Assembly (NCBI RefSeq): GCF_000007925.1
Contig: NC_005042.1
Span: 248,001-312,000, forward strand
Length of the DNA stretch: 64,000 nucleotides
Direction: 5' to 3'
Origin: Prochlorococcus marinus subsp. marinus str. CCMP1375
Lineage (GTDB): Bacteria > Cyanobacteriota > Cyanobacteriia > PCC-6307 > Cyanobiaceae
The stretch's first letter is position 1. Each line of letters begins with the position of its first letter. Below, one piece after another: positions 57,936 through 64,000 of the stretch. The position numbers were made by a program, and so were the translations under genes. The notes beneath the pieces are model-generated. The model searched no databases and was not told the origin of the DNA. It worked only from the letters and a program-made list of their open reading frames with translations.

Positions 57936-58718
57936 TTACATTCCGTTAATGCAATATCCAGCATCCACGTAAATAGTTTGCCCTGATATGCCGCTTGAGA
58001 GGTCACTGAGAAGGAATGCAGCAGTATTACCTACTTCAGTTTGAGTGACTGTTCGGCGTAATGGAGCCTTCTCCTCAACATTGTGAATCATATCAAGAAT
58101 TCCACCAATCGCTGAACTTGCCAAAGTTCTTATGGGACCAGCGCTTATGGCATTTACTCTTACTTGTTTACTAGGACCTAACTCTGATGAAAGATAACGT
58201 ACAGATGCCTCTAATGCAGCTTTTGCTACTCCCATCACGTTGTAATTTGGGATAGCTCTTTCTGCGCCTAGATAAGTAAGTGTAACCACCCCTGCATTTT
58301 GGCTAAAGAGTGGTTTGGCATATTTACATAACGGTGCAAGAGAATATGCACTTATATCTAATGCTCGTGAAAAGCCTTCTGAAGAGGTAGCACTGTAGTC
58401 TCCGATGAGCTCTTCTTTCCCCGCAAAAGCTAAGCAATGTACAAGTCCATCTATTACACCCCATTTATCTTTTATTTCATTGAATACCTCCTCGATTTGA
58501 GAGTTATTTTGTACATTGAGTGGTAAGAAAAGGCTTGGTTCTAGTGGTGCTGTGAGTTCTCGAACTTTGGATTCAAATCTACCTTTATCATCAGGTAAGT
58601 ATGTAATCCCAAGTTCAGCTCCACCTGCATGAAGCTGTTGCGCAATCCCCCAAGCAATCGAACGATTGTTAGCTATTCCTGTTACAAGAATTTTCTTGCC
58701 GCTTAGATCTAGAAGCAT
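57936..58718 (-). CDS. fabI: Enoyl-ACP reductase (NADH)
   Basis: The 260-residue short-chain dehydrogenase reduces trans-2-enoyl-ACP in fatty-acid elongation. GKKILVTGIANNRSIAWGIA binds NADH, HCLAFA and LTYLGAERAIPNYNVMGVAKA give the catalytic Tyr-x6-Lys, and AGPIRTLASSAI is the substrate loop. Its length is normal. hisB follows on the same strand. Confidence 0.97.
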   Translation of the reverse strand: MLLDLSGKKILVTGIANNRSIAWGIAQQLHAGGAELGITYLPDDKGRFESKVRELTAPLEPSLFLPLNVQNNSQIEEVFNEIKDKWGVIDGLVHCLAFAGKEELIGDYSATSSEGFSRALDISAYSLAPLCKYAKPLFSQNAGVVTLTYLGAERAIPNYNVMGVAKAALEASVRYLSSELGPSKQVRVNAISAGPIRTLASSAIGGILDMIHNVEEKAPLRRTVTQTEVGNTAAFLLSDLSSGISGQTIYVDAGYCINGM

Positions 58719-58828
58719 CTTCTGGAGTTTGAATTTAATGGTTTTAATAATTCTCTCTTACTAAGGGTGCATTCAGGGATATAAATAAGAAACTATTTTG
58801 ATGTTATTGGAAGTCTATTTTAAAAACT

Positions 58829-59449
58829 ATGGTAAAAACTTCATCCACGATGCTGCCCTTAGGCTATGCAATGCCATCTTTTGATTTGCCTTTACTACAG
58901 ATTAACGACAATACTCTCTTTTCAAGTAGCAATACCGCAGCCAGATTCACTAGCAATATGCTATTGAATAAGCCAGTATTAATAATGATTCTTTGCGCAC
59001 ATTGCCCTTTTGTAAAAAATATAGAATCGGAATTATCTAAGTTAGATCAAGACTTTGGGGATGATATTCAATTTCTTGCTGTGGCAAGCAATTCTGTGGA
59101 AAGTCATCCTGAAGATGGCCCTGAATTTTTAGTTCAACAAATCATCAAAAATGGATGGAATTTCCCTTATCTTCTTGATCTAGAGCAAACATTTGCAAAA
59201 TCTTTGAAAGCTGCATGCACGCCAGATTTCTTTCTCTTTTCATATCCAAACAAAGGATCACATCACTTGATTTACCGTGGACAATTGGATGAAAGTCGTC
59301 CAGGAAACAATATTGATCCAAATGGATTTGATTTGAGACGTGCGTTAAATGCAGTTTTAAATTCTTGTGAGGTACCTATTGATCAAAAGCCTTCAATTGG
59401 ATGCAATATTAAATGGAGGGAAGGATTTGAACCTTCTTGGTTTGGTTGA
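58829..59449 (+). CDS. Thioredoxin-fold (peroxiredoxin-like) protein
   Basis: The 206-residue soluble protein shows MPSFDLPLL at the N-terminus and the redox block LIMILCAHCPFVKNIE with a C-A-H-C pair. Later blocks are LAVASNSVESHPEDGPE, ACTPDFFLF with the cis-Pro and RGQLDESRPGN. It belongs to the AhpC/TSA-like single-domain group sometimes called PRX-like. It probably acts as a reductase or peroxidase in the cytosol; partner and substrate are unknown. It is divergent from fabI. Confidence 0.86.
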   Translation: MVKTSSTMLPLGYAMPSFDLPLLQINDNTLFSSSNTAARFTSNMLLNKPVLIMILCAHCPFVKNIESELSKLDQDFGDDIQFLAVASNSVESHPEDGPEFLVQQIIKNGWNFPYLLDLEQTFAKSLKAACTPDFFLFSYPNKGSHHLIYRGQLDESRPGNNIDPNGFDLRRALNAVLNSCEVPIDQKPSIGCNIKWREGFEPSWFG

Positions 59450-59511
59450 ATTCCTAACCAAGGGATCGAAAAGGTGGCTGGGTAAGTACAAAAAGCCTTA
59501 AGGTGCAATTT

Positions 59512-60699
59512 ATGCAAGTCCCCCCTTTTACTCTTGAAAAACAACTGTCTGAAATAGGGCAGGATCTGGATGAAGCTGTTTCGAGGGTTGTTAAGAGTGG
59601 AATTTATATAGGAGGTTCAGAAGTACTTAAATTTGAACAATCTTTCGCAGATGCTGTTGGGGTTAGCTTTGCCATTGGTTGCAATAGTGGAACAGATGCA
59701 TTGGTGCTTGCTTTACGAGCATTGAATATTGGACCAATGGATGAAGTAATTACTCCCTCTTTTAGTTTTTTTGCTACAGCTGAGGCAATAAGTAATGTTG
59801 GTGCTACACCTGTGTTTGTGGATGTTGATCCAACTAATTATTTATTAGATATTGAATTAATTGAAGCAGCTATAACCCCTTTGACAAAAGCCATTTTGCC
59901 TGTGCATCTTTTTGGCTGTCCTGTAAATATGACGAAAATAGTCTCTTTGGCTAAGAAAAATGGGATAAAAGTGATTGAAGATTGCGCACAAGCTGTTGGG
60001 ACTCAATGGGATGGGAAGCCAGTGGGAAGTATTGGCGATATAGGCTGTTTTAGCTTTTTCCCTACAAAGAACTTAGGGGCAGCTGGAGACGCTGGTGCTG
60101 TAACTACTAATGATCCTGAGTTGGCAGAACGTATTAGAGAACTTGCTATACATGGAATGCCGCGTAGATATTTTCATACTGAACTGGGATATAACAGTCG
60201 ATTGGATGCAGTTCAAGCAGCCATTCTAAATGTGAAGTTGCCGATACTTGATAAATGGATAACCCAAAGGAAAGAAATTGCTAAACGTTATATAAACTTA
60301 TTAAAGGGGTTGTCTGACTTAGCTTTGCCAAGCTTTTGCGAAAAAAATAATGACATTCATTCATGGAATCAATTTGTAATTAGAGTTAAAGACTGCTCTA
60401 AAGAAGAAAAAGTTAAGGGAATAAAAAAAATAGAAAATATCTGCAAAGACTTACCTGAAAGTGATGCTAGAGATACCCTGAAGGATCGACTTCTACATGA
60501 TGGCGTTAATACAATAATCTATTATCCAATCCCTATACATTTGCAACCTGCATATAAAAAACTTGGTTACAAAGTAAATAATTTGCCAAATACAGAAAGC
60601 CTTTGTAGCCAAGTTCTTAGTCTTCCTATTTTCCCTGAGTTGACATTAGAAGAGCAAGAATATGTCGTAAATTCAATTAAGAAGTCTTTGAAAGATTGA
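59512..60699 (+). CDS. DegT/DnrJ/EryC1/StrS family aminotransferase
   Basis: The 395-residue PLP enzyme belongs to the sugar aminotransferase family. CNSGTDALVLALRAL, EVITPSFSFFATAEAI, VIEDCAQAVGTQWDGKPVGS and the PLP lysine in FFPTKNLGAAGDAG are present; GYNSRLDAVQAAIL and YYPIPIHLQPAY follow. An AAGG about nine bases ahead supports Met 59512; GTG 59503 is also open. It would aminate a nucleotide-linked keto sugar for surface polysaccharide, but no neighbouring sugar genes support that. Confidence 0.93.
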   Translation: MQVPPFTLEKQLSEIGQDLDEAVSRVVKSGIYIGGSEVLKFEQSFADAVGVSFAIGCNSGTDALVLALRALNIGPMDEVITPSFSFFATAEAISNVGATPVFVDVDPTNYLLDIELIEAAITPLTKAILPVHLFGCPVNMTKIVSLAKKNGIKVIEDCAQAVGTQWDGKPVGSIGDIGCFSFFPTKNLGAAGDAGAVTTNDPELAERIRELAIHGMPRRYFHTELGYNSRLDAVQAAILNVKLPILDKWITQRKEIAKRYINLLKGLSDLALPSFCEKNNDIHSWNQFVIRVKDCSKEEKVKGIKKIENICKDLPESDARDTLKDRLLHDGVNTIIYYPIPIHLQPAYKKLGYKVNNLPNTESLCSQVLSLPIFPELTLEEQEYVVNSIKKSLKD

Positions 60700-60736
60700 T
60701 AATTATAGATAATATATTGGGCCTTTTATATACATC

Positions 60737-61297
60737 TTAAGGCTTGAGTACCTGACAGGCTCTGTGCCAAGCAGTCACACTTTTCCCGTCAAGTGCTTCA
60801 TTCCCGCTTGCAATGCAATCTTCAAGCTCAGAGGTGGTCATTTCTAAGACCTCAATGTCTTCATCTTCATCTCCACTTGGTTGTTTAAGCAAAGGTTCTA
60901 TTTCACGAGCTAAATAAAGATGAATAATTTCATCAGAATAACCAGGGCATGGCATAACTACTCCTAGTGAATCCCATTTAGAGGCTTTGTAACCAGATTC
61001 TTCTTGCAATTCTCTTTGGATTGTTTTTAATGGTGCCTCGTTTGGTTCAAGCGTCCCTGCAGGAAATTCAAGTATTCTTCTCGAGATTGCAAATCTATAC
61101 TGTCGCAAGACTATTACGTTCCCATTCTCTTTAATTGGGACTGCTAAAGCTGCTCCGGGATGCTTTATAACTCCAAAAGTTCCTTCTACGCCAATTGGCA
61201 ACTCAAACCTGTTGATTTCAAACCGGATTTTTTTTGAATCAAGCGCTTGAATATTCTCTAAAATTTTGGATGGCTCTTGTTGCGACAATGGACTCAT
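60737..61297 (-). CDS. NUDIX hydrolase, ADP-ribose pyrophosphatase-like
   Basis: The 186-residue protein has the NUDIX box as GTLEPNEAPLKTIQRELQEE (one insertion or variation near the first Gly positions) after RRILEFPAG, typical of ADP-sugar pyrophosphatases. It lies 71 bases downstream of folK on the same strand, and the pair sits beside chlD. The exact substrate is not clear. Confidence 0.9.
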   Translation of the reverse strand: MSPLSQQEPSKILENIQALDSKKIRFEINRFELPIGVEGTFGVIKHPGAALAVPIKENGNVIVLRQYRFAISRRILEFPAGTLEPNEAPLKTIQRELQEESGYKASKWDSLGVVMPCPGYSDEIIHLYLAREIEPLLKQPSGDEDEDIEVLEMTTSELEDCIASGNEALDGKSVTAWHRACQVLKP

Positions 61298-61368
61298 GAT
61301 TGGTTACGCCGAAAATACTTTTTATTTTAAGGATATATGTTTTGTTTTTTCTAATGCCTTTATTCTCT

Positions 61369-61950
61369 TTACTCGGGCCAGCCTTTTTGTGAAGGTATTT
61401 GTATCGGAGAACTTGATTTTTTTACAAGTGCTTGAGCTAAAGGGATTATTACGAAATCCCTTTCGATTAGATAAGGGTGCGGAAGGATTAAATCTGAATC
61501 ATTGATTTGTAAATCTCCCCAAGCGAGAATATCAAGATCTAGTGATCTAGGTCCCCAATGTATTTTTGAGATTTCTCTATCTCTGCCGAAATGCTTTTCT
61601 AACAATAATAAATTGTTTAAAAGGTCTCTTGCTGCCTCTACTGAAGGAATTAATTGATTTAACCCCCCTTCACGAATTACTAATGCAGCATTTATAAAAG
61701 AAGGTTGAGTTTTAGGTCCTCCAAGTGGAGCTGTTCTATATAAAGGTGACCAACTAAAATCAATCGTTGAATCTTCTATAGAATTTTTTGAAGCATTTTT
61801 TAAAGATTTTTTTATCCAAGAAGTGATTGTGTTTTCTAGTAAAGGCCTTGCAGTTATGAGAGTTTTTGCTGGAGAGCCAGCTGGGCTTTCAATATTTGCT
61901 CCTAATCCGATAGCAAGAGTTTTCGATATTAAATAGTTAATAGAAGACAT
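61369..61950 (-). CDS. folK: HPPK, 6-hydroxymethyl-dihydropterin pyrophosphokinase
   Basis: The 193-residue enzyme pyrophosphorylates hydroxymethyl-dihydropterin in folate synthesis. AIGLGANIESPAG near the start, YRTAPLGGPKTQPSFINAA, and the signature GPRSLDLDILAWGD, LPHPYLIERDFVIIPLA are standard. It is divergent from chlD, 50 bases away. Folate made here would feed thyX, glyA and purH reactions. Confidence 0.96.
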   Translation of the reverse strand: MSSINYLISKTLAIGLGANIESPAGSPAKTLITARPLLENTITSWIKKSLKNASKNSIEDSTIDFSWSPLYRTAPLGGPKTQPSFINAALVIREGGLNQLIPSVEAARDLLNNLLLLEKHFGRDREISKIHWGPRSLDLDILAWGDLQINDSDLILPHPYLIERDFVIIPLAQALVKKSSSPIQIPSQKGWPE

Positions 61951-62000
61951 TGTGCTATTTAGGTAAACTGATGCGAAAATGATATGGATTTAGAGATTTG

Positions 62001-64000
62001 ATGGTTCCCTCAGAAAAAGAGCCACAGAGTATTAGTTCAGTGCTTCCATCTTTGGAAGAAGCGAATACATCTTTCCCTCTTGCTGCTGTAACAGGCCATG
62101 GGACATTGAAATTAGCTTTAATGCTTGCAGCAGTTGATCCTGGATTAGGTGGAGTCATTATTGCAGGTGGACGTGGAACTGGAAAATCTGTTTTAGCAAG
62201 AGGTTTGCATGCACTTTTGCCTCCTATAGAAGTTCTTGACCTTCGTTTCGCAGGAGATTTGCAAGGACCTCGACCTTTTGGAAGAAACCTAGATCCAAAC
62301 TTTCCTGAAGAATGGGATGATGCAACAAATGAATTAATTAAACAAAGAGAATCAAATAATTCAGCTAATGGAAAACAAGACCTACAAACAAGAGTTGTTC
62401 AAGCGCCTTTTGTTCAAGTTCCTCTAGGAATTACAGAAGATCGACTTGTAGGAGCAGTCGATGTAGCTTCGTCTTTGGATAGTGGAAGTGCTGTTTTTCA
62501 GCCAGGCCTATTAGCAGAAGCTCATAGGGGCGTCTTGTATATAGATGAACTGAATCTGCTTGATGATGGAATTGTCAACCTAATGCTTGCGGCAGTAGGT
62601 TCAGGGGAAAACCAAGTTGAACGAGAAGGGTTAAGTCTTAGTCATCCATGTCGACCTCTTTTAATAGCTACTTACAACCCTGAAGAAGGTGCTGTGCGGG
62701 ATCATTTGTTGGATCGTTTTGCAATTGTTTTGTCGGCTGATCAGATTATTTCTAATGAACAGAGAGTAGAGATTACAGAGTCAGCCCTTGCTTTTGGTTT
62801 CAGCACCAAGGAGTTTTCTAAGAAGTGGGATGAAGCAACACAAGCTTTGGCTACTCAGTTGCTGTTAGCTCGACAATGGCTTTCAGATATAGCTCTTAGT
62901 CAAGAGCAAATTGAATATCTCGTTAAGGAAGCAATTCGTGGTGGCGTAGAAGGGCATAGATCAGAGCTTTATGCTGCGCGAGTAGCTAAGGCCCATGCTG
63001 CTCTTTGTGGTCGTGACAAGGTTGAGGCTGAGGATTTAAAAGTAGCAGTCCGTCTTGTGATAGCTCCTAGATCATTGCAAATTCCACCAGAGGAAGAACA
63101 AATGGAGCCCCCGCCACCTGATGAGCAACAACCACCCCCTCCTAAAGACGAATCTTTAGATGAAGATACTGAAGATGAAGATACTGAAGATGATGATATG
63201 CCAGAAGATCAATCAGCTCCGCCTATTCCAGAAGAGTTCATGCTTGATCCTGAAGCGTGTGCCATAGATCCAGATTTATTACTTTTTTCTGCTGCAAAAT
63301 CAAAAAGCGGAAGTAGTGGTAGTAGATCAGCAGTATTTAGCGATAGTCGCGGTAGATATGTAAAGCCCATTCTTCCTAAAGGACCAGTGACAAGAATTGC
63401 GGTTGATGCGACTTTAAGAGCAGCAGCCCCTTATCAGAAGGCAAGAAGGGAAAGAGAGCCTGGAAGAAAAGTGATAGTACAAGAAGGAGACTTGCGAGCG
63501 AAGTTGCTTCAAAAAAAGGCAGGCTCTCTAGTAATTTTCTTGGTTGATGCAAGTGGATCAATGGCACTTAATAGAATGCAGAGCGCTAAAGGAGCTTTGA
63601 TTCGCTTGTTGACCGAGGCTTATGAAAGTAGAGATGAAGTCTCTTTGATCCCATTTAGAGGAGAACAAGCTGAAGTTTTGCTCCCCCCAACCAGATCGAT
63701 TACAGCAGCAAAGCGTAGGTTAGAAACTATGCCTTGTGGAGGGGGGTCACCATTGGCGCATGGTTTAACACAAGCAGCTCGAGTAGGGGCTAATGCTCTT
63801 TCTACTGGGGACTTAGGACAAGTTGTAGTTGTTGCAATTACTGATGGACGCGGGAATATCCCACTAGGAAAATCTTTAGGCCAACCAGAATTGGATGGGG
63901 ATGATTCAGTTGATTTAAAGCAAGAAGTATTAGATATTGCTACTCGTTACCGTACTTTAGGGATTAAATTATTGGTAATAGATACTGAAAGAAAGTTTAT
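62001..64000 (+). CDS. chlD: Magnesium chelatase subunit ChlD, 5' part (3' end outside window)
   Basis: The reading frame is open from ATG 62001 to the window end (666 codons). ChlD bridges the ChlI motor and ChlH to insert Mg2+ into protoporphyrin IX, the first committed chlorophyll step. An AAA+ domain has Walker A GGRGTGKS (56-63), then [12 protein letters not shown] Pro- and acid-rich linker (about 366-405; [12 protein letters not shown], then DEDTE repeats) follows. A von Willebrand A domain carries the MIDAS motif DASGS (516-520). The linker contains a 15-base tandem duplication. It is divergent from folK. Confidence 0.97.
   Translation, partial: MVPSEKEPQSISSVLPSLEEANTSFPLAAVTGHGTLKLALMLAAVDPGLGGVIIAGGRGTGKSVLARGLHALLPPIEVLDLRFAGDLQGPRPFGRNLDPNFPEEWDDATNELIKQRESNNSANGKQDLQTRVVQAPFVQVPLGITEDRLVGAVDVASSLDSGSAVFQPGLLAEAHRGVLYIDELNLLDDGIVNLMLAAVGSGENQVEREGLSLSHPCRPLLIATYNPEEGAVRDHLLDRFAIVLSADQIISNEQRVEITESALAFGFSTKEFSKKWDEATQALATQLLLARQWLSDIALSQEQIEYLVKEAIRGGVEGHRSELYAARVAKAHAALCGRDKVEAEDLKVAVRLVIAPRSLQIPPEEEQMEPPPPDEQQPPPPKDESLDEDTEDEDTEDDDMPEDQSAPPIPEEFMLDPEACAIDPDLLLFSAAKSKSGSSGSRSAVFSDSRGRYVKPILPKGPVTRIAVDATLRAAAPYQKARREREPGRKVIVQEGDLRAKLLQKKAGSLVIFLVDASGSMALNRMQSAKGALIRLLTEAYESRDEVSLIPFRGEQAEVLLPPTRSITAAKRRLETMPCGGGSPLAHGLTQAARVGANALSTGDLGQVVVVAITDGRGNIPLGKSLGQPELDGDDSVDLKQEVLDIATRYRTLGIKLLVIDTERKF
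63159..63188 (+). repeat. Exact 15-base tandem duplication within chlD
   Basis: GATGAAGATACTGAA occurs twice in succession, encoding [10 protein letters not shown] in the acidic linker between the AAA+ and von Willebrand A domains. The unit keeps the frame, so it changes linker length only. Such units can expand or contract by slippage. Confidence 0.85.

Noticed and set aside
1-64000. CRISPR arrays, insertion sequences, prophage or integrase-tRNA islands
   Set aside because: No spaced direct repeats, transposase or integrase frames were seen, and none of the three tRNA genes is followed by an attachment-like repeat or mobile genes.

Overview
The window reads as ordinary core chromosome of a marine picocyanobacterium, most probably a low-light Prochlorococcus. 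The D1 protein has the Prochlorococcus-type N-terminus and a Gln at the position equivalent to residue 130. The DNA is AT-rich, genes are tightly packed on both strands, and there are many cyanobacterium-specific families (NtcA, TxlA, Ycf20, Ycf66, CrtR, DUF2555/3084/3146/3155/3177/3181/3769, PsbA/O/H/N/I/K, ChlD). I saw no rRNA, insertion sequence, prophage or CRISPR array. Strain assignment is inference; no species marker was searched.

Layout. 0-8 kb: 3' end of an aspartoacylase gene, psbA, aroC, then on the minus strand psbO, sat, ftsH and eda. This puts D1, the D1-repair class of protease and the oxygen-evolving-complex protein together. 8-14 kb: coaBC, several small cyanobacterial proteins, pyrB with a 3-methyladenine glycosylase, a creatininase-family enzyme, gatC, crtR and tRNA-Leu(UAG). 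14-23.6 kb: a Ycf66-like gene, ileS, a DUF3177 protein, trmB, glmM, txlA, and a translationally coupled minus-strand set (cobO-like, dcd, thyX). 23.6-30 kb: ntcA, a DUF3084 protein, a RuvX-like nuclease-fold protein, DUF3146, pth, tatA, psbH/psbN/psbI and a large DUF3769 envelope protein. 30-37 kb: leuD, leuC, cinA, glyA, tRNA-Arg(ACG), two small proteins and murJ. 37-44.5 kb: sfsA, a 48-residue membrane protein, amt1 with a perfect NtcA box upstream, ispH, DoxX, purH, a hydrolase and DUF3155. 44.5-50.6 kb: a histidine kinase, cobS, tgt, psbK, a Gfo/Idh/MocA oxidoreductase, a CNNM/CBS protein and a CAU tRNA. 50.6-64 kb: pyrE, ygfZ-like, a TM0106-type nuclease, a phosphohexomutase, rdgB, a carotenoid oxygenase, hisB, fabI, a thioredoxin-fold protein, a DegT aminotransferase, a NUDIX hydrolase, folK and the 5' two-thirds or more of chlD.

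How the genes work together. Photosystem II and pigments: psbA, psbO, psbH, psbN, psbI, psbK, ftsH, crtR, chlD. Nitrogen: ntcA and its probable target amt1. Pyrimidine/thymidylate supply: pyrB, pyrE, dcd, thyX, glyA. Cobalamin: cobS and a cobO-like gene. Envelope: glmM, murJ, DUF3769. Translation: ileS, gatC, trmB, tgt, pth and three tRNAs.

I did not find a clearly new multi-gene system. The observations most worth checking are the CobO-like protein without a Walker A motif, the NtcA-box region shared by amt1 and an unnoticed divergent microprotein gene, the TM0106 protein with Cas4-like cysteines but no clean nuclease core, the RuvX-like paralogue with its acidic triad intact, changes in D1 near the pheophytin site, and several perfect inverted repeats in intergenic DNA.
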